Of a stretch of 64,000 bases of DNA, positions 18,906 through 29,661 are shown in pieces. Each line of letters starts with the position of its first letter. Within the stretch, counting starts at the first letter, position 1. The DNA lies in contig NC_067207.1 in NCBI RefSeq assembly GCF_026262505.1, forward strand, positions 32,022,082-32,086,081, given 5' to 3'. A program made the position numbers and the translations under genes. The notes beneath the pieces were generated by a model. The model had not been told where the DNA came from. It made no database searches and was given only the letters and a program-made list of their open reading frames with translations. This DNA is from Trichomonas vaginalis G3 (taxonomy: Eukaryota; Parabasalia; Trichomonadida; Trichomonadidae).

Positions 18906-19825
18906 TCCTTGAACGCCAATATCCTTGGAACTGAGCTAGAACCAGGGAGAAGTAGCATACTATAGAGCACGATGGTAATCTCGGAAATGCTTATATCGCC
19001 CCAAGCACAATATTTAAGAAGTCTAACTCATATATACAAGAAGTCAGGCTGAATAGATATTGTGCATATGGTTTGCAGAACTCTCATGATATTGAAAATT
19101 CATGTTATCCCAAAAAGGTGACACTTTGGGTGTATCGTCCATCCCAGGGATGCAAAAATCACATCACCTTGGATCTATATCTCCAAATTTTTTTCAAAAT
19201 CAAAAAAATGAGATAAAAAAATACGTTTGGAAAATTCATTTTTAGCATTTTAGGAATTTTCTCACTTTTCTTCCAAATTGACATCCTTAATTAAAGCTTT
19301 CATAAAAGATCATATCATCTATTAATTGCACATTTAACTTAATTAGATAAAAGCTGCACGATATTTCATCAAAAAAATGAAAAGCAATCATTAATAATTG
19401 TAGTAGCAGGTAACTGTGCCTTTGGGTAATTTAATTTGGCTTATTAAATTGAACTATATGCAAAAAAATATAATTAAGATATCTAAGAAACATTTTAGAA
19501 TGATTTTTTGCATAAATAATGAATATTTATTTAATATGGAATCTAGTCAATGTTAAAAAGTTTTTCAAAAAAAATGCAGTTCTTGTGAAAATGATATTTT
19601 ATTTGTTAAATTTGCTATTGAAAAAATATTTTTCAATTTTATTTGGAGTTTTCAAGATTCTTTCATTGCGTGGATTCATACAAATTTTCTATTTAGATTT
19701 GTGAGACAGCAATATTTGTTATTCAGCTAAAATATTTAAGCTCAAATTGAGAATAATAATGCATAAACTATACCATTTCATAAACGCAAAGTTTAAAATT
19801 TGCATAGATACTATGGAAACTAGTT
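18906..19825. other. AT-rich intergenic
   Basis: No gene or clear repeat. The lysozyme gene is convergent with this stretch. A 61-codon open stretch at 19519-19704 is AT-rich and without coding character. Confidence 0.5.
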
Positions 19826-20434
19826 TTATTCGTAGTTTTTGTAAACCCATGATGCATCCACAGGTTCAGGGTAGCCAGAAATTGAGAGAGCATCGGTAAA
19901 TTGCCACATAGTCTTTGGACCTGTGTATTTGCAGTATGAATTGTACTCGGCAAGCCAAACGTCAATTCCCGCTTCATTTATTCGATCCATGTTGCAATAA
20001 TTATTTGCCCATACCAAATTGAGGTATAGCATTGGTTTGAAACCAGCAGCCTTTACTTTATTGCAAAAAGCAATTACCATATCTGCAACAAGTTCCTTTC
20101 CAACATTCATTGCAGCATCTTCTACGCCATATGCTACAGGGAATTTAATGTAGTCTTTATATGGGCTGATTACTGAAATTGCGAAATCTGCTTCTCTCTC
20201 TGCTTGTTCAACAGAACGTGCGTAACCATAATGATATGTTCCTATTAGCATATTTGATGCAATTGCATTTCTCATATGATTTTCGAACATTGTATCAATC
20301 TGTTTCGGATCATATGATCCGTAACTGGAGCGAATCATAACACCTTGAATTTGGCTGTTATCTTTGGCAGCCTGAAAATCAATTTCGTTTTGCCATTTGC
20401 TAACATCGATTATCTTGAATGGAAGATCAGGCAT
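19826..20434 (-). CDS. GH25 lysozyme-like protein
   Basis: A 202-residue protein of glycoside hydrolase family 25, enzymes that cut the MurNAc-GlcNAc bond of bacterial peptidoglycan. It has the family opening FKIIDVSKWQ (first catalytic-site Asp at D10), GVMIRSSYG, the barrel strand TYHYGYARS, and the C-terminal WQFTDALSISGYPEPVDASWVY. The acid pair normally written DxE is YGVE here (102-105), so the Glu (E105) is kept but the Asp is Gly. Activity may therefore be reduced or changed. No signal peptide is seen; the start MPDLPFKI is cytosolic in look. The family is bacterial or phage in origin and was acquired by transfer in trichomonads, which use such enzymes against vaginal bacteria. The MULE-like element ends 96 bases upstream of the start. 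Confidence 0.9.
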   Translation of the reverse strand: MPDLPFKIIDVSKWQNEIDFQAAKDNSQIQGVMIRSSYGSYDPKQIDTMFENHMRNAIASNMLIGTYHYGYARSVEQAEREADFAISVISPYKDYIKFPVAYGVEDAAMNVGKELVADMVIAFCNKVKAAGFKPMLYLNLVWANNYCNMDRINEAGIDVWLAEYNSYCKYTGPKTMWQFTDALSISGYPEPVDASWVYKNYE

Positions 20435-22289
20435 TTTATTACAATTACAAACAACGTAAAGTATTCAATTTTGATTTCAGTTTAATTACATCGTTTTATC
20501 GTTTTCCAATCATTCGAGATATATTGGAAGGGCGAATGTCTATTTCGAAAAAAATAATCGTCTTTCGGTCTATTTCGAAAATAATCGTTCCGATCACGAC
20601 GATAGACATTAAAATGCATAATTCTCCACCATAGAGTTATTTTAGATCCTTGATCTTTTAGGCTCTACTAAAGCATACTATTTGTAATCTATTTATATAA
20701 CAAAAATACTATATTATCCTTTTTTATGAGATTAATTAGAAGATTGCAAGACAAATTATGATATTTCTCACTATTTTCGCATATAAGGAGGTAGCCTAAT
20801 ACTAATACTAACGTTTTGTAACTGTGCTATTGTGTTAATACATAAAAAGTATTATGTTTATTTAATTCTAAAAAAAAATATTGTGTTTATAAGGTAACAA
20901 TATATTATTTGTGCTATCATATATGAGGATATAACAATAACACTATTATTTAGCCCAAATATATTGAATTTCATATAAAAAAAATTATTAATTATTATTG
21001 CTGTTTGTAACGAGACCTTTAATAAATGCATAGTTTAGAGTGATGATTTACAATAATAAAATGTGATAATTCTCTTAATTTTTTTATTAATATGAAATAT
21101 TTAGCATATCATTAATATAATGGATGATATGAATTGGACTAAGGAAATCTATATCTATTCAATGATTAAAATTCGATATAAATAGATATAAATCACAATT
21201 GCAAAAATAGATTATGATATTAGGCAAATAGCTGCAGTACATCATTTAAATAGTAATGTTTGTGAAGGTGAATATGCACAATTTGTGAAAAAACAGCTTT
21301 TTCTCTCATATTTCAAAAAAATATCAATAAATCGATTATTAAACGGAATGCTTCATCAGTAATGATTGTTTTACATTATAATTTAACAATTTTGGCCAAT
21401 CATTCATCTAAATTTGTCAAGAATTTAAAATTCGAATAAAGTTGTTGATTTTATAAGAGACATATATGAGAATTTATCTTTAAAATTAATCACTCGCTAT
21501 GAAACATAAGTGATTTATCTTAAAAGGTCATATTTATCAAAATTGATTACAAATTTTTGAGAAAAATCATAATTTTTCACATAAATAGCATTATTTGCAA
21601 ATATAAAACTTGATCTACTTTCTCAAAAATTCCAAAATAATTTTAAATTTATGATTTTCATATATTTTTTAACAATTTTTGGATTTATTTTTTATTTTTT
21701 GAAAAAATTTTGGAAATTTCATATCATTAAATCACGTTTTTAGTATTTCAAAAGTTATTTTTACGTTATGTCGTAATGAATTTACCTATTTTTAAGTGAA
21801 AATATAAAATAATGTCAATTTCTTTAAAATAATGAGGAACTAGCAAGAATGATCAATATCACTCTTTCATATATCATCAATTGCTACTTGTTCTTTTCAT
21901 TTATAGTTAATGAATATGGCTGAGTAGGGGTAATTTTAGCTAAAAGTGACACACCTGTCAAAAGTGACACACCCGTGAAGGGTGTGATTACCGATCGGTA
22001 ATTTCGACAGTTTAGAATTTAAAATTTTTTATGGAACTGTTGCGAGTTTCATAAAGAATTTAAGGAATATAAGCAAAGATTTGAATCAAAATCTTAGACC
22101 TAAGCCGCTCGATTCGCTCGCGGCTTCCGCGAATTACCGATCAGCAAAGATTTGAATCAAAATCTTCGAACTAAGCCGATCGCTTCGCTCGCGGCTTTCT
22201 TTATTATTTTAAATTTGCATATTTCCATCAAAAGTTCATAAGGTAAAAAATTTCGTTTATTTTTACTAAGAAAAAAAAGGTTTTTGATA

Positions 22290-22651
22290 ATAAATTTATT
22301 TTATTTCGAAAAAGTAGCAATAATCGTAAAAGGGTATTGATAGGCTTGCTAAAGTAACTAATTTTAGCTGTCAAATACTTTTGTATTTTGAAGTAAATTA
22401 GTATAAATTTGTTTTTACTTTTATTTCGAAAAGTAGCAATAATCGTAAAAGGGTATTGATAGGCTTGCTAAAGTAACTAATTTTAGCTGTCAAATACTTT
22501 TGTATTTTGAAGTAAATTAGTATAAATTTGTTTTTACTTTTATTTCGAAAAAGTAGCAATAATCGTAAAAGGGTATTGATAGGCTTGCTAAAGTAACTAA
22601 TTTTAGCTGTCAAATACTTTTGTATTTTGAAGTAAATTAGTATAAATTTGA
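22290..22651. repeat. Three tandem copies of a ~119-bp unit
   Basis: The unit begins TTTCGAAAAGTAGCAATAAT and ends GTATAAATTTGTTTTTACTT, repeated three times (starts near 22305, 22423, 22543) with almost no differences, so it is recent. Translated frames over it are meaningless. Confidence 0.9.
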
Positions 22652-22695
22652 TATTATTTTAACTCCCTTTGAAAACCTCAATTTTCCATACAGAG

Positions 22696-22765
22696 GGAAC
22701 GGGAATAGCATCCAATATTCCCTGAGAATGGTTGCGCATTCTCAGTTCCCTCTATATTTCGAACG
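22696..22765. repeat. Three-way junction (cloverleaf-like) palindrome
   Basis: Outer stem AGAGGGAAC...GTTCCCTCT encloses two inner hairpins, GGGAATA-gcatcca-ATATTCCC and TGAGAATG-gttgcg-CATTCTCA. The result is a small cruciform with two arms at its tip. Confidence 0.75.
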
Positions 22766-23852
22766 AAGCTCTCATCGGTCTTTTTTTTAATACTAAACGT
22801 TTTTTCCCCTGTCACTTTTAGCTAAAATTTGGGTTTGCCGAATATGGCTGAATGCTGATAACGTATTCATTGACTATTAAAGGTGAGAGCGGGAACATCA
22901 ATGCTGATTCGGAACGGATTACATTGACGAACGCATCTCTATTTAATCATTCAAAATTCAAATTTCTCGATTATTATTACAAGTTCTCACAAATTAAGCA
23001 AATTATACATCATTTCATCAACAATACAATTGCAATCTACATTCAATTCGAAACTCAAACGAAATTATCCACTATTACAATATTTTGATTCATAAATTAA
23101 CGAAAGTGAAATCTTTTATAAATTTCGAATAACTAAACAACGTATAACTCAAATATACAACCAATAAATGAATCTCAAACTTATTTACAGATTCAAAATA
23201 TCTTTTTAAAATATTCTCATTATCAGCTACCTTTATGCCCACATTGTACTACAGATATATTTTCCCAAGCAACTACTTTAAAAAATTCGATTTTCAGAAA
23301 TTTTACATTCTATTTTTGTTAAAATCGTTCTTATACTAGTAACACGGATCACCGCTACGATAAACAAAAATAGTGTTATTACTTTCTTACTTATTATGAC
23401 TAAAAATTTACTTTTATTATTATTTTGTGCTTTTTTTTTTCATATATTCACTTCAGCATACTTATTTATCATAATCCTAGAAAGATTACAGGGTCATTAT
23501 CCCATAAACACTTCTTTTCCATGATTAATTTAATGAAAACTCACAAATTGCCATTTTATAGGTTTTTTCAATATAAAATTATGATATATAGAATATGTTT
23601 AGTAAGTCTTCAAACAATCATCAGTACATATCATATATAATGAAATTATGATTTTATATAAGAACTTGAACACTTCCTTTACTATGTATTTGTCTCGGCC
23701 TAGATGAGTTCTGATCTATGCATATATTCATTCATTTCAAAATGCAGATTTTAATAATTTCGCCCCCTATCGTCGTGATCGGAATGATTATTTTCGAAAT
23801 AGACCGAAAGACGATTATTTTTTTCGAAATAGACATTCTCCCTATATTGGAA

Positions 23853-24223
23853 CATCGAAAAATATTAGGAAAATTCTTCAACCACTAGATTTTTGCTGAG
23901 CAAACTTTTGACATTAGAACACATGTTATTGCATTAAACTTTTTACTGATAATTTTAACTTGATGATTTGTTTATTATATTTTCCGCATCACAATACAAT
24001 TCTTTTCAATTTTTCAATGAAACCGGCATTAAATTGAAAATGGAAAAAATATGTATTTTTTTGTATGTCCATCCGATCACTCGGTCATGAGAATACGGCC
24101 AACTTATACTTGATCTCTATCCTTGCTATATATGATGCTAATTCATAATAAAATTAGAACCTTATTTTGGGTAAAAGATTTTGAACTGTCAGGAAATATT
24201 TTTTATTTTTTTGGCTTGCCAAG
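23853..24223. other. Rab gene upstream region
   Basis: AT-rich, with no further gene. There is no TCAYTT initiator close to the Rab start; the nearest TCA is in GTCAGGAAAT about 35 bases before it. Confidence 0.5.
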
Positions 24224-24790
24224 ATGAAGATTGTTGTTATTGGTGAAACACAAGTTGGCAAGACATGCTTATTGCGCAGATTATATGCTAATGCTTTTAC
24301 AAATAATATTCCTCAAACAATTGGCGCAGCATTTCAAAATTATGTCATTCAAACGCAAAAAGGAAAAGTAGAATTACAGCTGTGGGATACAGCTGGGCAA
24401 GAAAAGTTTCGCTCATTAACACCAATGTACTATAGATTGGCAGCTTTCGCTGTAATTTGCTTTGATCTAACAAACAAGCCAAGCTTTGAAGCTTTAGAGA
24501 GTTGGTATACAGATATTATTGAAAAAGGACCTCCCAGAATACAATTCGTCATTGTAGGGACTAAAAAAGATTGTCAGGAGGATAGGGTCATCTCATTTGA
24601 AGAGGCAATGAACTTTGCCGAATCTCATGGAACAGCGTTTTATATAGAAACATCAGCAAAGACAGGAGAAAACGTTCGCGAACTATTTTTACGGATTGCC
24701 CAATTATATGAGAGCAAGCCAGAAAATGTAGAAGTATACCCAGATGATTCTCCTAAAGAGAAAGATGGTAGTAAGTCGAAATGTTGTTAA
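24224..24790 (+). CDS. Rab family small GTPase (Rab5/Rab22-like)
   Basis: A 188-residue small GTPase that would switch vesicle traffic on a membrane. Motifs: GETQVGKT (7-14, P-loop), TIGAAF (32-37, switch I, effector Thr), WDTAGQEKF (54-62, switch II), GTKKD (112-116, guanine base; the usual N of NKxD is T here) and ETSAK (142-146). It ends in CC, the double geranylgeranyl site. GAAF and the switch II sequence fit the endosomal Rab5/21/22 group. Length is normal. Trichomonas vaginalis has a greatly expanded Rab set, so no exact symbol is given. The gene is intact and without introns. Confidence 0.95.
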   Translation: MKIVVIGETQVGKTCLLRRLYANAFTNNIPQTIGAAFQNYVIQTQKGKVELQLWDTAGQEKFRSLTPMYYRLAAFAVICFDLTNKPSFEALESWYTDIIEKGPPRIQFVIVGTKKDCQEDRVISFEEAMNFAESHGTAFYIETSAKTGENVRELFLRIAQLYESKPENVEVYPDDSPKEKDGSKSKCC

Positions 24791-25535
24791 TATTCAAAAT
24801 TATATTTCAATAATATTTTTTTTACAAATATCTCGTTTGGCTTTGTAATATGTTTGTACTAATACTAAAACGCGCTTTTTTAAATCATAGTTCAGACTTT
24901 TTAAAAGTGTGATTCAACAAATACTCCATCGAATCAAATGCCTTTAAAACTTTCTGTCATTTTTAAAGGAATTAGTTAAGAAATCACGAACCGGGTTTAA
25001 ACATTCTACTCTTATCGAAAATCAAGATATGAAATCATGATTTGGTAAATTGGCGTTTGAAAAACAGATATCTATCAACTACTTGGATGATATGAATGAA
25101 CAAATCATGTGAAGTCTACTAATTTGAGGCAATTTATATTCGCTCAAATTAATTACAACATTTCAAGATTCCGAACATCGCAGATCAATATACATCACAT
25201 GATTGTAAGCCGAAACTTCGATCAGATTTGTTTTCAGCGATAAAACAAGGAAGTTTCATTCAGAAAAATGAATAAAACGCCATGTAAAAGAAGATTTACA
25301 AATGAATTATAGCACATTAGTACTATCTTCTTCCGATGATATCACTAAATGGTCGAATTGATCGTGTAAAACAATTTCGACGATGGAGATTGAAATAAAA
25401 AACGATGAACGACGATAAAAACCACTTCAAAAAGAATAACCCAAGTAGGTAATAATAAGAACCTCTTATCATACACAAAAATGACATCAAACCATTTTTT
25501 TTGTCAATTCACTACGATAAGAAATTTTTGGCACA
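24791..25535. other. Intergenic, Rab to carbamoyltransferase
   Basis: AT-rich, with no gene or repeat I can support. Confidence 0.5.
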
Positions 25536-25541
25536 TCACTT
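25536..25541 (+). promoter_or_regulatory. Initiator element (Inr) of the carbamoyltransferase gene
   Basis: TCACTT, matching the trichomonad initiator TCA(+1)YWY. Transcription from the A at 25538 would give an 8-base leader, typical of this organism. Confidence 0.85.
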
Positions 25542-25545
25542 TTAG

Positions 25546-26490
25546 ATGGCTGTTCCAACTCGCCATATCCTCACAGCTACATCCTTCTCTGCTGAAGAGT
25601 TCCAGAAGACACTCGACCTTGCTATTGATATCAAGGCCAACCCACAGAAGTACGCCGGTGCTATGAATCAGAAGACACTTCTTATGCTCTTCCAGAAGCC
25701 ATCCCTTCGTACACGTGTTTCCTTCGAAACAGGTATGACAAAGATGGGCGGCCACGCTATTTTCTACTCTGTTGCCGATTCTCCACTCGGTGCTAAGGAA
25801 ACAATCGCTGATACAGCCCACGTTCTTGAGCGCATGGTCGATGTTGTCATGGCTCGTCTCAACAAGCGTGCTGATATCCGCGAACTCGCTGCTAACTCTA
25901 AGATCCCAATCATCAACGCTCTTGATGACTTTGCTCACCCATGCCAAATGATCGCTGACTTCCAGACAATCCTCGAGAAGCGTGGCACACTCAAGGGCAC
26001 AGTCCTCTCATACTTCGGTGATGTTGCTAACAACGTTACATACGATCTCATGAGAACATGCGCTCTCTTCGGCCTCGAATGCCACGTTTGCGGCCCAGCT
26101 GATACACACTACGCCATCGAGAAGGAAGTTATCGATGAATGCGAGGAACTCAACAAGAAGACAGGCGGCAAACTCCTCATCACACACGATGTTGCCGAAG
26201 CTTGCAAGGGCACAAACGTTGTCTACACAGACACAATCATTTCCTACCACATTCCAAAGGAGGAGCTCCCAGAGCGCCGCCGCGTTTTCAAGCCATTCCA
26301 GGTTACAAAGGAACTCATGGCCCAGTGCGAGAAGGACTGCATCTTCATGCACTGCCTCCCAGCTGCTCGTGGCGATGAAGTTACAGCCGAAGTTATCGAT
26401 GGACCACAGTCCGTCATCTTCGACGAGGCTGAGAACCGTATGTGGGCTCAGATGGCTCTCCTCATCCACCTTATCTATGGCTTCAAGTAA
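25546..26490 (+). CDS. Ornithine carbamoyltransferase-type enzyme
   Basis: A 314-residue carbamoyltransferase, in trichomonads part of the arginine dihydrolase pathway that turns citrulline and phosphate into ornithine and carbamoyl phosphate for ATP. Motifs: SLRTRVSFE (53-61, the SxRTR carbamoyl phosphate site; STRTR is commoner), HPCQ (131-134), and FMHCLPAARGDEVT (268-280). The ornithine-binding SMG loop of classical enzymes reads ISYHIPKEE here (232-240), so substrate preference could differ (ornithine, an acyl-ornithine, or putrescine). Codon use is strongly biased to C- and G-ending codons, unlike all its neighbours, the usual mark of a highly expressed gene. The stop codon lies in TAAA, a trichomonad cleavage signal. 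Confidence 0.92.
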   Translation: MAVPTRHILTATSFSAEEFQKTLDLAIDIKANPQKYAGAMNQKTLLMLFQKPSLRTRVSFETGMTKMGGHAIFYSVADSPLGAKETIADTAHVLERMVDVVMARLNKRADIRELAANSKIPIINALDDFAHPCQMIADFQTILEKRGTLKGTVLSYFGDVANNVTYDLMRTCALFGLECHVCGPADTHYAIEKEVIDECEELNKKTGGKLLITHDVAEACKGTNVVYTDTIISYHIPKEELPERRRVFKPFQVTKELMAQCEKDCIFMHCLPAARGDEVTAEVIDGPQSVIFDEAENRMWAQMALLIHLIYGFK

Positions 26491-27262
26491 AATTTTTTAA
26501 TCTGATAGTTTTAATGAAAAAATCAATTCATTTTTTATCAAATTTGCAAAACTCACTTGAATCAGTCTCAGATCTTAGTTTCACATCAAACTATTCTAGC
26601 TTTATGAGAGATAGGTTTGAGTTTTAGTTGAGGGTTCAGATAGTAAAACCCATACCACAGGCATGTTCTGCACAATGACACTGATAAACATGCTATTTGG
26701 CATAATAATTCAATAAAATCCACGTGGGAATGACAAGGAAAATGATCATCAACAAAAGACGGATTATGACATGTCTTATGCAATAAATGCATAATGATCC
26801 TCAATTAGAATAGACTCGTTTAGTCGGATCAACAGTTTTGGTAATTGTTTTTATCCAAAAATGATGCAAAGTATAGTTTTGAAATAGAGTCTCCATTCAT
26901 CAACACTTCAATGCCCTTAAATCATCAATGTAATAGTACGGATTGCAATAGAGATAATATATTGTCTGTTTTGCAATTTATTGTTTTATTTCATTGAACG
27001 TTTTTACAGATAATGATCGTCCAAATGAATATCTGATAAATGTACAGTACCCAAAGATAAAATCAGAGAGTAAAATGGACTATGGCTCGATGGCTCGAAA
27101 TCTGTCGATGGATGGTCTCAATTTTTTAATTTTTTATTGAAAAAATTTAATTATACAGGTGACTTAAATTAAAAAATTTATATTCCAAAAACCATTTTTC
27201 TATCGTCAACGATAGATGTAAATTTTGAATAGAGAAATGGTCAGATAAAATTTATTTCTATT
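26491..27262. other. Intergenic, carbamoyltransferase to HAD gene
   Basis: AT-rich and without a gene. Short words repeat (CGATGGCTCGAAATCTGTCGATGG near 27085), nothing else. Confidence 0.5.
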
Positions 27263-27949
27263 ATGTTGAGAGGCATCAAAGCCGTATTCTTTGATATGGA
27301 TGGAACGCTTCTTAATTCAAACCACATTCCAAAGCTAGTAGATAAAGTGTTCTTTAAAGCTCACAATATGGAAGTTCCACAAGATTTACCAAAAAAGCTT
27401 TATGGAATGAGTCTATTTCAATCATGCCAATTCTTCACAACATTAGGTGTTAAAGGTACTGCAGAAGAAATTCATAAACAATGAATGAGTGTCGCTATCA
27501 AAACTTATCTTGAAAAAGCAACACTAAAAAAGGGAGCAGATCGTCTCGTTAGATACTTAGATGACAAGGGATACAAAACCGCAATTGTTACTAGTAATGA
27601 TCCACAAATAGCTGAGGCTTTATCAAAATCCAACAATATTCGCCATTTATTTGATGCAATTTGTTCCTCCAATGAAGTCGTTAAAGCCAAACCCGAACCA
27701 GATGTTTACCTCCATGCTGCTCGCAAACTAGGTGTACAACCAAAAGATTGTTTAACTTTTGAAGACACTGTCAGCGGCATAACATCTGGCAAGAAGGCTG
27801 GAATGAAAGTTTGCGCTATTTTTGATACAAACTCTGTTTCTTCTGATCCAACAAAGAAACAGCTTTCTGATTTTTATATCAATGACTTTGATGAAGTTCT
27901 TGATAACACATACGAAATTCTTCATCAAGTTGACACAGCACAGAAGTAA
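27263..27949 (+). pseudogene. HAD-superfamily sugar phosphatase/phosphomutase-like, one in-frame stop
   Basis: Reads as one 229-codon frame of a HAD hydrolase close to beta-phosphoglucomutase and 2-deoxyglucose-6-phosphatase, except for a single in-frame TGA at 27482-27484. Motif I is FDMDGTLLNS (nucleophile D11, acid/base D13), motif II AIVTSN, motif III Lys in VVKAKPEPDVYL, and motif IV FEDTVSG. The cap domain lies between about 18 and 85 and contains the stop. Everything on both sides is well kept and in phase, so the change is recent, a sequencing error, or a codon that is read through. The second half has its own ATG three bases after the stop but would lack the nucleophile. Host gene. 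Confidence 0.85.
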
Positions 27950-27952
27950 TTT

Positions 27953-28274
27953 TGCGCTTTTTTTTTCATGATATATTTTCATTTATGAGAGAACTTTCTT
28001 TTTAATGATCATTCTTGTTTCAATTTTCTATCTATTGATAAAATTAACATTGTTTCACTTTGATTAATTAATTTCATTTTCCAAAATTCCATGAATTTCC
28101 AAACAAATTATCCGTAAAATATTATGCAAATAGGAAATTTATTATATTTACAATCAGTAATAGTCGAACTTAATCAATTTATCTGAAATTGCCATTAACT
28201 TTCTGCAATTTCCAGTGTATTTATATCGCTAACAGTTAGATCTCAACATAAACTTGTATTTGTTATATCAATGA
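27953..28274. other. Intergenic, HAD to acetyltransferase
   Basis: About 320 AT-rich bases, with nothing beyond the promoter of the next gene. Confidence 0.5.
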
Positions 28275-28280
28275 TTCATT
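28275..28280 (+). promoter_or_regulatory. Initiator element of the acetyltransferase gene
   Basis: TCATTT, an Inr match. It lies downstream of the first in-frame ATG (28271) and 12 bases before the second (28289), so the second ATG is the better start. Confidence 0.65.
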
Positions 28281-28288
28281 TTTTTATA

Positions 28289-29503
28289 ATGTTATCCAAA
28301 AAATTTTCGACTTTAGATTATTTTTATAACAGAAGCCATGGAATGCTACAACTTGTTTTAAAGTTCGATGATACATCTAAGATCGAAGAAACAATCGATA
28401 AATTGTCGAAAAATGTTTTGGCCTTTCATCTCAAAACTGATGAATATCACTTTTACAAGCAAAAATCAAATATCACTCCAGTGAAAATCATAGAAAGCGA
28501 TAACTTACCTGATTTGGCCACTTACATGTACGAAAACCATTCTCCAGACTTTTCAAAAACGCTCGCTACTTTGGGATACAACTCAAATACACTAGTATTA
28601 AACATTGCGCACTTAGTTGCAGATGGAGGATATTTGCATCAAATTGTTGATTTGATTTTATCAGATAGCGACAAGTTAAATACAAAATTGGAATTCCCAG
28701 ACAATATCGAAGAGAATTTTATAAACCAAATCAACTCAAAATACATAGATCAATGTAAATACATTTTCACAGATCCAGAAATCATCAGAATCAATGCTGA
28801 CAAGCCCAAGAATCCAAGTAACAAATATGCGAAACACTGTTACATCAATACGCCGGTTGAAAATCTCAAATGTTTTTCGAAAAAATCGAAACGTGTTTCA
28901 GGATTAACAGAAGTTCTTTGGACATCTTACATTTTATCTGCATCAGCAATGAACAAAAAGATAAATAATACGGGAATTGCTACCTGTATTGATATGAGAA
29001 ACTATTTTAACCAAATTAACAAAACAAACTCTTTATCTGTTTGCAATCATTATTCTAATATCACCCCATGCTCAAACATTTCACCGTCAATGACAGTTGG
29101 AGAACTTGGAAAGCAAATGAGAAAAGATTTTAATGATAAAATCAAGAAAGGACATCATTACTCATTCCTTAAGTCATTAGTTCCACCAGAAGCCAAAGCA
29201 ATACCAGGAATCGGCTTAGAACTCTCAAATATTGGCAGATTCCAAATTAAATCTCCTCTCAAAGATTTATTCCTTAAATCTTCCGTTTTCGACCAATTTT
29301 GTGATCCTTTGATCTCACATTCCAGTTTTTCAGTTGATACTGGCGTTAAAAACACACTTCATGGAATGTTTCGTTTCAAACCAAGCGCAATCAAAGAAGA
29401 AACTGTTAGGGAGCTTGCTTCCAAAGTTAAGTTTTCTCTACAAAATATATCTAATGACATGACTGTTGCTGAATCGATTTCTTTGATTCAGAAATCAAAT
29501 TGA
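28289..29503 (+). CDS. CoA-dependent acetyltransferase, condensation/AATase fold
   Basis: A 404-residue protein (from the ATG chosen by the Inr; MLSKKFSTLDYFYNRSHG). The active-site motif HxxxDG is HLVADGG (H108, D112, G113), where His acts as the base. The fold is that of chloramphenicol acetyltransferase, alcohol acetyltransferase and PapA-type acyltransferases; the second half carries a DMRNYF-type motif and a GIGLELSNIGRF strand that fits the family. The acceptor (an alcohol, amine or lipid) cannot be told from sequence. Length is normal for alcohol acetyltransferases, slightly short. The gene is intact, intronless and soluble in look. Its neighbours do not form a pathway with it. Confidence 0.75.
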   Translation: MLSKKFSTLDYFYNRSHGMLQLVLKFDDTSKIEETIDKLSKNVLAFHLKTDEYHFYKQKSNITPVKIIESDNLPDLATYMYENHSPDFSKTLATLGYNSNTLVLNIAHLVADGGYLHQIVDLILSDSDKLNTKLEFPDNIEENFINQINSKYIDQCKYIFTDPEIIRINADKPKNPSNKYAKHCYINTPVENLKCFSKKSKRVSGLTEVLWTSYILSASAMNKKINNTGIATCIDMRNYFNQINKTNSLSVCNHYSNITPCSNISPSMTVGELGKQMRKDFNDKIKKGHHYSFLKSLVPPEAKAIPGIGLELSNIGRFQIKSPLKDLFLKSSVFDQFCDPLISHSSFSVDTGVKNTLHGMFRFKPSAIKEETVRELASKVKFSLQNISNDMTVAESISLIQKSN

Positions 29504-29661
29504 ATATTATGTTATAAACATATACTGTATATTACTAGTTTATTTCGTATTAGCTAAGTATTTTAATGTAATATGTCCACTTTCCCAATGTTATTTTCAA
29601 TTTCATTTTTGAAATTTTAGAATGAAAGGAAATAAATCAGAAAATTATGCATGTAATATAA

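Larger units (their letters stand above)
21931..22831. mobile_element. Nested MITE-like insertion inside the MULE-like element
   Basis: Inverted ends AATTTTAGCTAAAAGTGACA (from 21932) and TGTCACTTTTAGCTAAAATT (to 22829). A direct repeat GAATATGGCTGA occurs outside each end (21912-21923 and 22840-22851), 7-10 bases away. Inside are palindromes such as ATTACCGATCGGTAAT, two hairpins AAGCCG...CGCGGCTT and a tandem array. No coding frame of note. The AAAAGTGACA end is shared with the MITE at 35432-36054. Confidence 0.6.
20530..23842. mobile_element. MULE-like non-autonomous element
   Basis: Terminal inverted repeats of 76 bp (20530-20605 and 23767-23842), starting GGGCGAATGTCTATTTCG on the left and GGGAGAATGTCTATTTCG on the right, with about two differences over the whole arm. 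They are flanked by a perfect 10-bp direct repeat TATATTGGAA (20520-20529 and 23843-23852). Long arms, a GGG start and a 9-11 bp target duplication are the marks of Mutator-like elements, which are common in T. vaginalis. No transposase frame lies inside, so it depends on one elsewhere. It sits in the upstream region of the lysozyme gene. Confidence 0.85.

Noticed and set aside
26008-26500. Frames on both strands within the carbamoyltransferase gene
   Set aside because: Shadows made by the strong GC bias of third codon positions.
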